NCBI GenBank assembly: GCA_003241965.1
Contig: QBMB01000030.1
Coordinates: 1 to 42,273, forward strand
Direction: 5' to 3'
DNA length: 42,273 nt
Origin: Burkholderiales bacterium
GTDB lineage: Bacteria; Pseudomonadota; Gammaproteobacteria; Burkholderiales; Burkholderiaceae_C
The notes below the pieces were generated by a model. The model did not search any database, had not been told where the DNA came from, and saw only the letters and a program-made list of their open reading frames with translations. Positions 9,565-19,356 of this stretch are shown here, in pieces (the stretch's first letter is position 1; each line of letters begins with the position of its first letter). The position numbers and the translations under genes were made by a program.

Positions 9565-11469
9565 ATGTACGGCTGGCTGAACTGCGACGAATCCCACACG
9601 CCGGGTGAAATCAGCGTGGTGATCCCGGGCTGGGATCCGATCGCAGCGCTGTCCCAGACCGATGCGCAGAGGAAGGATCGGCTCGACCAGGTCATGCCCT
9701 TTGTCACCACGTTCATCGCGCAGGACACGGGCGATGTGCGCAACCGCATCTTCCACTCGGTGCGCGACATCGCATTGATGGCCCAGCAGGAGTTTCACGA
9801 TTTCGCCATGCACATGTGCGTGGCCCACGAGCGCCTGCCCGACGGGCCTCGCCTGGCACGGGAAGCCACCATGGCGCAGATCGTCGACGTTCACTTTTCC
9901 GAGATCGGTGCGCCCAGCGCCAAGCAGGTGCAGCTGATCAAAAACGCCAAGAAGATCGCCATCCTCATTCCCGACGCGATCATGGCGACCCAGCTCAGGG
10001 CGATCTGCTGCCATGTTCGCGGCGAGATACTCACCGACATTTCAACCCGGCCACCCGAATACGCAGGGCTCGTGAATTTCCTGCTGGAGCTCGCACAGCT
10101 GTGTGACCCCGAGCACAACAGCCGCCACGAGGACGTGGGCAGCGAGCTGGTCAATGTCTTGCTCACGCGGCCCTCGTCCCGGTTCGAGTCCGTGCAAGCC
10201 CAGATCCGTCAACTGCTGACCCGGGGGCTGGGCGAGGTCGTGACGCAGACGATGGACCGGTTGTCTGCGTTGGGTGGCTTGCCGATCGTCACGGGCCTGG
10301 ACGCACTGCTGCGCATCATCGAGGACACCCTGACCCATGGCCGGCCAGCGCAATGGAGCGACCTCATCGATCCGCACCTGGCCGTGGCCAAGGCCTTGAA
10401 CGACTGCGAGCACAACCTCGTGCTGCGCGCGTCGGTGGCCGCCGTGAGGGCTGGCGTGCCGATGGGCAGCGAGCGAACACGCCAGAGCCAGGCAGCCCTG
10501 CAGACCATGCAGGACATGCTGCGGGCGGTGGACCAGAAGATGACGCCCGCCCGCGCCACGACCGCGCGCCAACTGCGCGCAAAGGCCGCGCCACTGACTT
10601 CGGCGCAGGCGGCGGAAGACCTCGATGCCGTGCAGTCGTGGTCGGTCGAGCGGCTGGTTCGCTGGATCGAAGGCCCGGTGACCAGCGCAGCCGTCAAACA
10701 ACCGATCGACCGCCAGAAGATCGTGGCCCGGGAGCGCGAGGCGCGCCGGCAGGCGCCACCGCCTCGCGGCAATTCGCCCCAGGCGGGCGCGCTGACCGAG
10801 GCCGACGTCGGCGGCATGATTGAAGACGCGCTGTCGGCCACGGCACGCTTCTTTCTGGACGACCTGAACGAGCTGCTGCCGATGGCCTCAACACTGGGTG
10901 CTGACGCGAAGGCCCTGGGCGTCTGCGCCGACCTGCGTGGGCCGCTCGCCAAGCTGGCGGTACAGCCGTCCAGTGTTGACGAGGTCAAAGCCAGAAACCT
11001 GTTGCAAACGGCGGAGGCGGCCACCGTTGCCCTGCGCGCCAGCGTGAAGCAGGCCAAGGCCACAGCGCTGGTCGAGAGCCACTTTGCTGCGCAACTGAGC
11101 GCGGCGCTGAGCACTGAGCCTTTGGTCATGGGCAAACGGCACGGTGGCGTTGTTCAGTGCGCCGTGCGCCCCAGCGACTGGACCTTCGTGGCCGCGAACT
11201 TTCACAGCCGCTGGTTGAGCCGCGCCCAACGCATCGAAGTGGACGGTTTGCCCCTGCCGCTGGACGCCGACCAGGCCCTGGCCCTGTACGTGACCGCCAG
11301 CAGCCTGAGCCAGTACGCCTTCGACGTGTCGGTGCACCTGTGGCGCCGCCGCCCGGGCAGCAACAGCCTGCCCAGCGACCACATTGGGCTGTACCCACCC
11401 ATGAACGAGGCCGACTGGTTCGACACCTACATCCCTTGCTGCGTACTGCACGTGCCGCCGGCGTTGTAA
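9565..11469 (+). CDS. Array paralog 1 (uncharacterised, 634 aa)
   Basis: First gene of the array; family not recognised. The start at 9565 (MYGWLN) is chosen because the paralogs begin M-Y/F-x-W at the same distance from the shared domains; AAGGG at 9552-9556 could serve as ribosome site. An in-frame ATG at 9511 is an alternative, and the open frame back to 9313 overlaps DUF1289 and is rejected. The N-terminal half (about 30-330) is helix-rich and contains GVPMG near residue 310. The central motif WSVERLVRWIEGP begins near residue 358, followed by VKQPIDRQKIVAREREA. A second helical part carries ALSATARFFLDDLNELLPMA. The C-terminal domain starts at MGKRHGG (522) and has VTASSLSQYAFDVSVHLWRR and DWFDTYIPCCVLHVPP. 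The VKQPI motif and the TASS variant group it with paralog 6. No signal peptide or membrane segment is seen. Confidence 0.88.
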   Translation: MYGWLNCDESHTPGEISVVIPGWDPIAALSQTDAQRKDRLDQVMPFVTTFIAQDTGDVRNRIFHSVRDIALMAQQEFHDFAMHMCVAHERLPDGPRLAREATMAQIVDVHFSEIGAPSAKQVQLIKNAKKIAILIPDAIMATQLRAICCHVRGEILTDISTRPPEYAGLVNFLLELAQLCDPEHNSRHEDVGSELVNVLLTRPSSRFESVQAQIRQLLTRGLGEVVTQTMDRLSALGGLPIVTGLDALLRIIEDTLTHGRPAQWSDLIDPHLAVAKALNDCEHNLVLRASVAAVRAGVPMGSERTRQSQAALQTMQDMLRAVDQKMTPARATTARQLRAKAAPLTSAQAAEDLDAVQSWSVERLVRWIEGPVTSAAVKQPIDRQKIVAREREARRQAPPPRGNSPQAGALTEADVGGMIEDALSATARFFLDDLNELLPMASTLGADAKALGVCADLRGPLAKLAVQPSSVDEVKARNLLQTAEAATVALRASVKQAKATALVESHFAAQLSAALSTEPLVMGKRHGGVVQCAVRPSDWTFVAANFHSRWLSRAQRIEVDGLPLPLDADQALALYVTASSLSQYAFDVSVHLWRRRPGSNSLPSDHIGLYPPMNEADWFDTYIPCCVLHVPPAL

Positions 11470-11518
11470 GCGGCGGCAAAACACCCCCTTTCACAACCCC
11501 AACCCAACCAGGACCCCT

Positions 11519-13447
11519 ATGTACATCTGGCTATCCCCCGTGACGATCAACGGAGCCCAAACACTCGCCCACCACATCTGCGAGCTGAACGTCGACACGC
11601 AGCCCGAGGCCGACGCAGGCGTGCTCAAGGAACGGCGCAACGCTGTCATGGCACTCATGCAGAAGGCTCACCCCGAGCTGGTGGGTGCCGACCGAAACCT
11701 GCTCTACGCAGCGCTGTCAGCCCTCGTGAGTCGCCTGCCGCCCGGCTACGGCGACCTGGACTTTGCGATCCATCTGGGCATGGCCCATTTCTTCTTGCCG
11801 CCGGCCAAGCGCGCGGAGCGCGAGCGTGTCGTGGACAAAACCATCGAGGCCTACTTTGGTCCACCGGCCTCCCGGCGGGCCGACCTCTTGCCCCGACTGG
11901 ATGTGCTGCGAACCCAGATCCTTCTGCTTCCAGACGTCCTGGGGGACAGCTTGAATCGCAGCAAGTGCGGCCTGTTGCTGTTCGACACCATCATGGCTCC
12001 TGGCAGTGCCAGTTGCGACCCGCTGGCGGCGAAGAACTACAGCTCCATGCAGGCCGTGATTGCACAACTGCCAGTGAGTGCAACGGACAAGCAGTCCCTC
12101 CTGGACATGCTGTGCATGATGTATTGCCTCGTTCCGATAGCTGCGCGCCAGGGCGTCATCAACCTGGTTCTTGATCCCAGAAGTCGGCAGGCGCTGCCCA
12201 TCCTTTTGCCAACCAGCAGGATCATGATCGGGGCGGCGTATTCTTTCACCCCCTGGCAGATATTCAGCGGACTCTTCAGCGTGCTGTCGAAGGCCACGCT
12301 GGAAGGCGTGGCCTCCACCGACCCGATGGCCGCCACGCTGATCGACGAGCGCGTCCTGTTTCTCAACATGCAGAGCGATCGGATGCTCGCCCTGGCTCGC
12401 AGCGAGACGATTGGAGCCCTGCAGGCTGGCGTTCCCATGGGCGTGCGAGGCACGTCCACCCGGGCCGCACTGCTGAGCCAGCGCCAAGCCCTGCGCCGGC
12501 TGGACGTGCGCTTGGCACCCAAGCGCCCTGTTGACACCCAGGCGCCCACCCCAATGGTGAACCCGACAACCGCCCCAACCGATGTGGAGCCTGCGCACGC
12601 ATGGTCGGTGGCACGGCTGGTCCGCTGGATCGAGGGTCCACTGACCGAGCGATCCACAACAGGGCGACTGAACCGCCAAGGCGTGGTGGCGCGAGAGAAA
12701 AAGGCGATCGAGCAGGACACACAGGATCAGCAGGGAGCGGGACTTCCTCCGGAGCCCGTGTCCCCGGCCATCACCGAGGACGATGTGGGCTTGGTGATCA
12801 ACGAAGCGCTGTCTGCCACGGCACGCTTCTTCCATGCAGACATCGAAGATCTGGCGCCCCTGGCCGTGTCTCTCAGCGCCGCCAAAGACTTGTTGGGCCA
12901 CTGCCTTGAGCTGAAAGAGCCCTTGCGGGCGCTGAGCGACAAACCCGCCGCATTCGATGAAGAAAAGGCCCGCGTGCTGTTGCAGGACGCCGAGGGCTGC
13001 ATCGGATCGCTGCGCAAAAGCATCAAGACGGCGCAGGCGTCTGCCCAGCAGGTCAAGCGGTTCGGGGAACAACTGGGTCTGGCGCTGAATGCGGAAACCT
13101 TGGTCCTGGGAAAACGCCACGGCGGCGCCATCGCCTGCCCGCTGCGCACCGACGACTGGGCCTGGGTAGCCCAGACGTACCACCGGCGCTGGCTGCCCCG
13201 GTTGAAGTACCTCAAGGTGGACGGCGAGCTGATCACTTTGCCATTCGATCAAGCGGCCGCCCTTTACGTCACCGGCAGCAGCCAGAGCGGCTACGCCTTC
13301 GACGTCTCGGTCCACCTTTGGCAGCGCCGCGCCGGTTGCACCGGTCAGCCCAGTGAGCTCAACGAGGACTACCCACCCATGAACGAGGCCCAGTGGTTCG
13401 ACACCTACATCCCCTGCGCCGTGCTGCACGTGCCGCGCGCGACCTGA
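11519..13447 (+). CDS. Array paralog 2 (uncharacterised, 642 aa)
   Basis: Second array gene, 49 nt after paralog 1, with leader CCAGGACCCCT before the ATG. N-terminal half: LKERRNAVM, DLDFAIHLGMAHFFLPP, then YFGPPASRRADLLPRLDVL and a CGLLL stretch; GVPMG near 310. The linker at about 335-358 is rich in Pro/Thr/Ala and looks disordered. The central WSVARLVRWIEGP starts at 362, followed by TTGRLNRQGVVAREKKA. The helical part ALSATARFFHADIEDLAPLA leads to a likely coiled stretch with DEEKARVLLQDAEG. The C-terminal domain starts at LGKRHGG (530) and carries DWAWVAQTYHRRWLPR, LYVTGSSQSGYAFDVSVHLW and DWFDTYIPCAVLHVP (as QWFDTY here, with Asp replaced by Gln). No enzyme motif, signal peptide or membrane segment is recognised. 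Confidence 0.9.
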   Translation: MYIWLSPVTINGAQTLAHHICELNVDTQPEADAGVLKERRNAVMALMQKAHPELVGADRNLLYAALSALVSRLPPGYGDLDFAIHLGMAHFFLPPAKRAERERVVDKTIEAYFGPPASRRADLLPRLDVLRTQILLLPDVLGDSLNRSKCGLLLFDTIMAPGSASCDPLAAKNYSSMQAVIAQLPVSATDKQSLLDMLCMMYCLVPIAARQGVINLVLDPRSRQALPILLPTSRIMIGAAYSFTPWQIFSGLFSVLSKATLEGVASTDPMAATLIDERVLFLNMQSDRMLALARSETIGALQAGVPMGVRGTSTRAALLSQRQALRRLDVRLAPKRPVDTQAPTPMVNPTTAPTDVEPAHAWSVARLVRWIEGPLTERSTTGRLNRQGVVAREKKAIEQDTQDQQGAGLPPEPVSPAITEDDVGLVINEALSATARFFHADIEDLAPLAVSLSAAKDLLGHCLELKEPLRALSDKPAAFDEEKARVLLQDAEGCIGSLRKSIKTAQASAQQVKRFGEQLGLALNAETLVLGKRHGGAIACPLRTDDWAWVAQTYHRRWLPRLKYLKVDGELITLPFDQAAALYVTGSSQSGYAFDVSVHLWQRRAGCTGQPSELNEDYPPMNEAQWFDTYIPCAVLHVPRAT

Positions 13448-13477
13448 CAGCCCACACCCCCCACGCAGGAATCCCTC

Positions 13478-15406
13478 ATGTACGCATGGCTTTCACTCGA
13501 AAATGTTGATGGCAACACCACGACCAGCGTCACCCCTTGCCGGGTCGATCCGATTCACCCGCCCGAAACCGACGAGGGAAAGCTCAAGCTGCGGCGGACC
13601 ATTGCCATGCAGGCGATCGCTGCATTGAAGCTGCCGGACTCAGTAGAAAACAACCGGCTGTTCGCCGCCCTCAGCCAGCTTCTGAAAAGCCTTCCCGCCG
13701 ACTACGAGGACATCGAGTTTGCGGTCTACATGGGCTTGGCGCACCACCGACTACCACCGGCTCGGCGCGCAGCGCGAGAGCACGTCATCAACGCCGTCAT
13801 GGAAGGCTATCTGGGCCCATCGGCAGCGTGGCCGAAAGGCCTTCAACTGCGTCTGGACCTGATCCGCAACCAACTGTTTCTGATCCCCAACGCACTGCTG
13901 GAAGGCCATGCGCGCAGTGCTTGTGGCGCGCTGCTGATGAACACCAGCATGACCCTGAGCCCCGCGACCCCCGATCCCCAGGCGCGCAGCGACTTCGATC
14001 TCATTCGCAGAGTCGCGGGGAGCGTGAGCAAGAGCCCGGGCGACGCCGCTGCGATCTTTGATGCGCTTCGCCTGGCCTACGTCATGACCCAGCTGGCCCT
14101 GCGCAAGCCGTTCATGAATTTTCTGAAGGATCAGACCACCGGCCCCGCCGTGGCGATGGCGGCGCAGACCCAGGCCACCCTGCTGGCCCGCGTTCCGATG
14201 GGCACGGTGGCGCTGCAAACGGACACGTTGGTCACCATCCTGATGGATGTTGCCATGGGTATGCAATTGGCTCCAGCAGCCCCGTCCATCGAGGAGATCG
14301 TGGGTGACCACCTCGCCGGCCTGCAGCGCGATCAAGACCGCGCCTACGACCAGATTCGCATCGAAACCGTGGCTGCGTTGGACGCAGGCGTGCCGATGGG
14401 CAACAAAGGCTTGCTCATGCGCCAGGTCCTGCTGAAGGAACGCCTGGCCGTGCGCCAGCTGAACCTGCGCCTGGCTCCGAAACGGACGGCTTTGGCCCAG
14501 GCACAACCCACCAACACCTTCTCTCAGGGCGGCAACACCGACATGGACCCGGTGCATGCGTGGTCGGTGGCGCGGCTGGTGCGCTGGATCGAAGGACCGC
14601 TGGCCGAGCGCTCCACCCAAGGCCGACTCAACCGCAGCACTGTGGTGACCTATGAGAAAGAGGCACTTGTACGAGACGCACAGGATCGCGAGCAAGCCGG
14701 CCTTCTGGCTGATGGCGCTACCCCCATGGTCACCGAGGCCGACGTGGACACCGCGATGAACGACGGCCTGGGCGCCACCGCGCAGTTCTTCCACGACGAC
14801 ATTCAGGAGATGGCGCCCCTGGCCAAGTCGCTCGGGGCTGCGGCTGGACTGCTGGAGCGCTGCTTGGAACTGCAAGTGCAGCTGCAGGGGCTGTGCGACA
14901 AGCCCGCAGCCATCGACGAAGAGAAGGCACGCGTGCTGCTGCAGGACGCCGAGAGCCGCATCGCCGAGCTGCGCAAGGGCATCAAGGTGGCCGAGACCTC
15001 AGCCCAACAAACCAGACGCTTCAGCGCACAACTGGCCTTAGCCCTCAACGCCGAAACGCTGGTACTGGGCAAGCGCCACGGCGGCGTGATTGCCTGCCCG
15101 CTGCGCCCCACCGACTGGGCGTGGGTGGCACAGATGTTTCACCGCCGCTGGTTGCCCCAGGTCACACGCCTGCTGATCGACGGGCAGCCCATCGCGCTGC
15201 AGCCCGACCAGGCCGTGGCGCTGTACGTCACCGGCAGCAGCCAGAGCAACTTCGCCTTCGATGTGTCGGTGCACCTCTGGCAGCGCCGGGCCGGCTGCAC
15301 CAGCCCGCCCAGCGAGCTCATGGACAACTGCCCACCCATGAACGAGGCCGACTGGTTCGACACCTACATCCCCTGCGCCGTGCTGCATGTGCCACCCGCC
15401 GGCTGA
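13478..15406 (+). CDS. Array paralog 3 (uncharacterised, 642 aa)
   Basis: Third array gene, 30 nt after paralog 2, with leader GCAGGAATCCCTC. The N-terminus MYAWLSLENVDG is followed by DYEDIEFAVYMGLAHHRLPP and later CGALLM; its N-terminal half is visibly diverged from paralogs 2 and 4. GVPMGNKG lies near 310. The central WSVARLVRWIEGP begins at 362, then TQGRLNRSTVV. The helical part reads DGLGATAQFFHDDIQEMAPLAK, nearly the same as paralog 5. The C-terminal domain starts at LGKRHGG (530). Bases 15065-15351 of this gene are identical to 19012-19298 of paralog 5, and shorter identical stretches occur with paralog 4, pointing to recent recombination inside the array. Confidence 0.9.
   Translation: MYAWLSLENVDGNTTTSVTPCRVDPIHPPETDEGKLKLRRTIAMQAIAALKLPDSVENNRLFAALSQLLKSLPADYEDIEFAVYMGLAHHRLPPARRAAREHVINAVMEGYLGPSAAWPKGLQLRLDLIRNQLFLIPNALLEGHARSACGALLMNTSMTLSPATPDPQARSDFDLIRRVAGSVSKSPGDAAAIFDALRLAYVMTQLALRKPFMNFLKDQTTGPAVAMAAQTQATLLARVPMGTVALQTDTLVTILMDVAMGMQLAPAAPSIEEIVGDHLAGLQRDQDRAYDQIRIETVAALDAGVPMGNKGLLMRQVLLKERLAVRQLNLRLAPKRTALAQAQPTNTFSQGGNTDMDPVHAWSVARLVRWIEGPLAERSTQGRLNRSTVVTYEKEALVRDAQDREQAGLLADGATPMVTEADVDTAMNDGLGATAQFFHDDIQEMAPLAKSLGAAAGLLERCLELQVQLQGLCDKPAAIDEEKARVLLQDAESRIAELRKGIKVAETSAQQTRRFSAQLALALNAETLVLGKRHGGVIACPLRPTDWAWVAQMFHRRWLPQVTRLLIDGQPIALQPDQAVALYVTGSSQSNFAFDVSVHLWQRRAGCTSPPSELMDNCPPMNEADWFDTYIPCAVLHVPPAG
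15065..15351 (+). repeat. 287-bp tract identical to 19012-19298 (copy in paralog 3)
   Basis: Compared base by base, this tract matches paralog 5 without a difference over 287 nt; it is bounded by A/G at 15064/19011 and C/T at 15352/19299. It encodes the C-terminal domain from LGKRHGG almost to DWFDTYIPC. The remaining parts of the two genes differ much more, so the identity reflects gene conversion or unequal recombination rather than recent whole-gene duplication. Confidence 0.93.
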
Positions 15407-15458
15407 GTGGCAGCCCTGCCTCTCTCCCATCAAAACTCACCTCGACGCAGGACCCCGC

Positions 15459-17387
15459 ATGTTCGTATGGCTGTCCCTCATTCAAGTGCCCGGCGGACTG
15501 GTTTTGTCCAGCCGCGGCTGCGAGCTGGACACGTTGGCCGCACCCGAGTCCAATGTCGCAGTGCTCAAAGAGCGGCGCAACGCCGTGATGAAAGTCATCG
15601 TGGGCACTCGGCCCGAGCTCAAGGGCAGCGAGAGCTCGCGGGTCTACAACGCGGTGGCCAACACCGTGCGTTGCCTGCCTTCTGTTTATGCAGACCTCGA
15701 CTTTGCCATTCACCTGAGCGTGGCGCACTTCTGCCTGCCTGAGCCACAGCGATCGGCGCGGGAACAGGCCATCGACACCATCATCGAGCGGTACTTTGGC
15801 CCAACCGATTCGCGTCGGGCCGACGTCCGGCCGCAGCTGGATGTCTTGCGGACGCAGATGATCCTGCTCCCCGATGAGATGTTCGAGTTCTGGATCAGCA
15901 GCCACTGCGGCCTGTTGTTGAGCGAAACGCTCATGGACCCGTTCGATGCGAAGTGCGACCCCAAAGCCCTGGGGGACTACGTGGTCATGAACACGGCGGT
16001 GTCCTTGCTGGCGGTGGGTGCTCTCGACAAACGCTCCATCTCCACGGTGCTGGGCATGACCTACTGCCTGTTCCCGCCGTCCCGCCGCGAGTCGCTGATC
16101 AATCTGGTGATGGACCCAAGTCACCACACAGCCTTGCCACTGCTGGTGCGGGCTGACGATGTACTGGTCAAGAGGGTCCCGTCCCTGACGCCCCTGCACA
16201 GGGCGCGGGCACTGGTGAACATGCTCTCTGAAGTGGTTGCGCAGGGACTGGATTGCAACGACCCACGCGCCGACGACATCATTGAGGCGCAGGCTGTTCA
16301 AACACAATCGCACATCGATCGATTCTTCAGCCGCGCGCGCGACACCACGCTGGCGGCGCTGAAGACTGGCGCTCCCATGGGCACGCGGGGCATCGCCACA
16401 CGCACCACGCTGTTGAACATGCGCATGATCGAACGCAAACTCAACATCCGGTTGAACCTGACACGAACCAACCCGGTTCAGACTGGGCTCGCCTCCAAAA
16501 GCCCACAGGCTGACACCACCGACATGGAGCCGGTGCATGCGTGGTCGGTGGCGCGGCTGGTGCGATGGATCGAAGGGCCGTTGACCGAGCGCTCAACCCG
16601 GGGCCGACTCAACCGCCAGACCGTGGTGGCACAGGAAAAAGCGGCCCTCCAGCAAGACGCGAAAGAACTGCGCGCCGTGGGCCTGACGGCGGACGCCGCC
16701 CCCGCAGCCCTCACCGAGGACGAGGTGGGCCAGGTGATGACCGATGCACTGGCGGCCACGGCCCGCTTCTTCCAGGACGACATACGGGAGATGGTGCCGC
16801 TGGCAAAAATGCTGGGTGCAGCGGCGACTCAATTGGAGCGATGCATCCATCTGCAGGAGCCACTGCAGGCACTGAGCAACAGGCCTGCGAACGTCGACGA
16901 AGAGAAGGCCCGTGCATTGCTGAACGATGCCGAAATCTGCATCGACGATCTTCGCAAGAGCATCAAGGTGGCCGAAGCGGCCATGCTGCTGGTCAATCGG
17001 TTCAGTGCACGGTTTCTCACGGCACTGGCCACAGAGCCGATGGTGCTGGGCAAACGCCACGGTGGGGTGATCGACTGCCCTTTGAAGGCCAGTGACTGGC
17101 CCTGGGTTGCACAGATGTTTCACCGCCGCTGGCTGCCGCGCACCGGCAGCCTGTTGATCGATGGCGAGTCGATCGCGCTCCAACCCGACCAGGCGCTGGC
17201 GCTGTACGTCACCGGCAGCAGCCAGAGCAACTTCGCCTTCGATGTGTCGGTGCACCTCTGGCAGCGCCGGGCTGGGCGCACCAGCCCGCCCAGCGAGGGC
17301 GATGAGTTGTATCCGACCATGAACGAGACCGACTGGTTCGACACCTATGTGCCGTGCGCCGTGCTGCACGTGCCACCCGCCGTGTGA
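15459..17387 (+). CDS. Array paralog 4 (uncharacterised, 642 aa)
   Basis: Fourth array gene, 52 nt after paralog 3. The start at 15459 (MFVWLSLIQVPG) matches the family and has leader GCAGGACCCCGC; the longer frame back to 15387 overlaps paralog 3 and is rejected. N-terminal half: LKERRNAVM as in paralog 2, DLDFAIHLSVAHFCLPE, TIIERYFGPTDSRRADVRP, SSHCGLLL, and GAPMGTRG near 310. The central WSVARLVRWIEGP starts at 362 with TRGRLNRQTVVA after it. The helical part is ALAATARFFQDDIREMVPLAK. The C-terminal domain starts at LGKRHGG (530) and shares about 70 identical bases with paralogs 3 and 5 around the LYVTGSSQSNFAFDVSVHLW codons (near 17200-17270). No recognised catalytic motif. Confidence 0.9.
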   Translation: MFVWLSLIQVPGGLVLSSRGCELDTLAAPESNVAVLKERRNAVMKVIVGTRPELKGSESSRVYNAVANTVRCLPSVYADLDFAIHLSVAHFCLPEPQRSAREQAIDTIIERYFGPTDSRRADVRPQLDVLRTQMILLPDEMFEFWISSHCGLLLSETLMDPFDAKCDPKALGDYVVMNTAVSLLAVGALDKRSISTVLGMTYCLFPPSRRESLINLVMDPSHHTALPLLVRADDVLVKRVPSLTPLHRARALVNMLSEVVAQGLDCNDPRADDIIEAQAVQTQSHIDRFFSRARDTTLAALKTGAPMGTRGIATRTTLLNMRMIERKLNIRLNLTRTNPVQTGLASKSPQADTTDMEPVHAWSVARLVRWIEGPLTERSTRGRLNRQTVVAQEKAALQQDAKELRAVGLTADAAPAALTEDEVGQVMTDALAATARFFQDDIREMVPLAKMLGAAATQLERCIHLQEPLQALSNRPANVDEEKARALLNDAEICIDDLRKSIKVAEAAMLLVNRFSARFLTALATEPMVLGKRHGGVIDCPLKASDWPWVAQMFHRRWLPRTGSLLIDGESIALQPDQALALYVTGSSQSNFAFDVSVHLWQRRAGRTSPPSEGDELYPTMNETDWFDTYVPCAVLHVPPAV

Positions 17388-17433
17388 GCACCTTCGACGG
17401 CCACCCTCCTACCCATCCACCAGGAATCTCTTC

Positions 17434-19356
17434 ATGTACTTCTGGATTTCCGTCAACGACCAACTGACCGTGTTTGAACACCACTGCCAGATAGCGCCCT
17501 TGGACGCTCCCGAAACCGACAAGGGAGAACTCAACAGGCGTTGGGGTTGCGTCATGCAGGGCTTGCAAGCGGCCTACCCCGAGCTGCAGAAAGATGAAAA
17601 AAACCGGGTTTTCCTGGCGGTGTCCAACCTGGTGAAATGCCTGCCTCCCGCGTTTGAAGAGATCGATTTCGCCATGCACATGAGCATGGCGCACCACTGC
17701 CTGCCCGAGGCTGCGCGAAGAGCACGGGAGAAGACCATCGACACCATCATCGAGATGTACTTCGGCGCGGCGAGTTCACGGCCGGCGACCGTCCAGCCGC
17801 AACTCAGCGTGCTGCGGGCCCAGATCACATTGTTGCCAGACGCGCTGCTGGAAAACCACTTGAGCAGCCACTGCGGGGACCTCCTGATGTGCACCATCAT
17901 GAATCCCATCACGGGGAGTTGCGACGCCAGAAGCACAAAAGATCTCAGGACCATCACCACGGTGGTTTCAGAGATGACCCAGAACAGCGAAGAGCGACAG
18001 TCAATCTTCGGCGGTCTCTACTTCATCTATTGCATGTCTGCACCAGACCAGCGCCGGGCGGTGGTCGAATTTGTCGTTGACCCGAAGAGTCGCAAGGCAT
18101 TGGCGCTCACAAAGCGGGCCAACCAGATGCTGTTCAACCGGTTCTCGACGCTGGTGCCGGTGGTGAAAGTGAAAGCCTTGATGAACATCTTGTCCGAGAT
18201 CGCAGCCAGCACCGCAGAGGTCAGCGACACGCTGTTCAATGACATCGTTCAGGCGCAGATCGTTCAAACAGAGTCGGAGCTTGAGCGCACAGAAAACCAG
18301 AAGCGGAGCGCATCTTTCGAGGCGTTTCGCAGGGGCGTGCCCATGGGCCAGCGCGGCCTCACCACCCACGAATCGCTGTTGAAGCTGCGTGTGGCCAACA
18401 ACGGTCTTAACGCTCGCCTGGCGAAGCAGCGCACGGCGCAGGGGCAGACAAAACCCGCAACGAGTGGTCTGCCAACCGGGATCACCGACATGGCGCCGGT
18501 GCACGCGTGGTCGGTGGCGCGGCTGGTGCGCTGGATCGAAGGACCGCTGGCCGATCGCTCCACCCACGGCCGCCTCAACCGCAGCACCGTGGTGGCCAGG
18601 GAGAAGGAAGCTTCAGCACAAGACGCCCGTGAACGCCTGCAAGCCGGCATGGCGGCCGACACCTCGACACCCACCCTCACCGAGGGCGACGTGGACCTGG
18701 CAATGAACGACGGCCTGGGCGCCACCGCGCAGTTCTTCCACGACGACATCCACGAGATGGCGCCGCTGGCCAAAGCGCTTGGCGCCGCGCCCGCTTTGCT
18801 CGAACGCTGCCTGGAACTGCAAGCGCCATTGCAGCAGCTGTGCGACAAGCCCGCCGCCTTTGATGAAGAGAAGTCCCGCGCTCTGCTGCAAGACGCCGAA
18901 GGCCGCATCGCCGAGCTGCGCAAAGGCATCAAGGCAGCTGAAGCGTCGACCCAGTTGGCCAGACGCTTCAGCACTCAACTGGCCATGGCGCTCAAAGCCG
19001 AAGCACTGGTGCTGGGCAAGCGCCACGGCGGCGTGATTGCCTGCCCGCTGCGCCCCACCGACTGGGCGTGGGTGGCACAGATGTTTCACCGCCGCTGGTT
19101 GCCCCAGGTCACACGCCTGCTGATCGACGGGCAGCCCATCGCGCTGCAGCCCGACCAGGCCGTGGCGCTGTACGTCACCGGCAGCAGCCAGAGCAACTTC
19201 GCCTTCGATGTGTCGGTGCACCTCTGGCAGCGCCGGGCCGGCTGCACCAGCCCGCCCAGCGAGCTCATGGACAACTGCCCACCCATGAACGAGGCCGATT
19301 GGTTCGACACCTACATCCCCTGCGCCGTCCTGCACGTGCCCCTGGCTGCCAACTGA
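17434..19356 (+). CDS. Array paralog 5 (uncharacterised, 640 aa)
   Basis: Fifth array gene, 46 nt after paralog 4; the start at 17434 (MYFWISVNDQLT) has leader CCAGGAATCTCTTC, closest to that of paralog 3. N-terminal half: EEIDFAMHMSMAHHCLPE, TIIEMYFGAASSRPATVQP, SSHCGDLLM, and GVPMGQRG near 310. The central WSVARLVRWIEGP begins at 359, followed by THGRLNRSTVVA. The helical part is DGLGATAQFFHDDIHEMAPLAK. The C-terminal domain starts at LGKRHGG (527) and is identical in DNA to paralog 3 over 287 nt. The N-terminal half instead resembles paralog 4 in places (TIIExYFG, SSHCG), so the gene looks like a mosaic. Function unknown. Confidence 0.9.
   Translation: MYFWISVNDQLTVFEHHCQIAPLDAPETDKGELNRRWGCVMQGLQAAYPELQKDEKNRVFLAVSNLVKCLPPAFEEIDFAMHMSMAHHCLPEAARRAREKTIDTIIEMYFGAASSRPATVQPQLSVLRAQITLLPDALLENHLSSHCGDLLMCTIMNPITGSCDARSTKDLRTITTVVSEMTQNSEERQSIFGGLYFIYCMSAPDQRRAVVEFVVDPKSRKALALTKRANQMLFNRFSTLVPVVKVKALMNILSEIAASTAEVSDTLFNDIVQAQIVQTESELERTENQKRSASFEAFRRGVPMGQRGLTTHESLLKLRVANNGLNARLAKQRTAQGQTKPATSGLPTGITDMAPVHAWSVARLVRWIEGPLADRSTHGRLNRSTVVAREKEASAQDARERLQAGMAADTSTPTLTEGDVDLAMNDGLGATAQFFHDDIHEMAPLAKALGAAPALLERCLELQAPLQQLCDKPAAFDEEKSRALLQDAEGRIAELRKGIKAAEASTQLARRFSTQLAMALKAEALVLGKRHGGVIACPLRPTDWAWVAQMFHRRWLPQVTRLLIDGQPIALQPDQAVALYVTGSSQSNFAFDVSVHLWQRRAGCTSPPSELMDNCPPMNEADWFDTYIPCAVLHVPLAAN
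19012..19298 (+). repeat. 287-bp tract identical to 15065-15351 (copy in paralog 5)
   Basis: Second copy of the identical C-terminal tract described for paralog 3, 3947 bp downstream in direct orientation. Direct repeats of this length could support deletion or amplification of the genes between them (paralogs 4 and most of 5). Confidence 0.93.

Noticed and set aside
11717..13429. A 570-codon open frame on the minus strand across array paralog 2
   Set aside because: Antisense shadow of a well-supported gene; similar minus-strand frames occur opposite the other paralogs because of shared composition, not coding.
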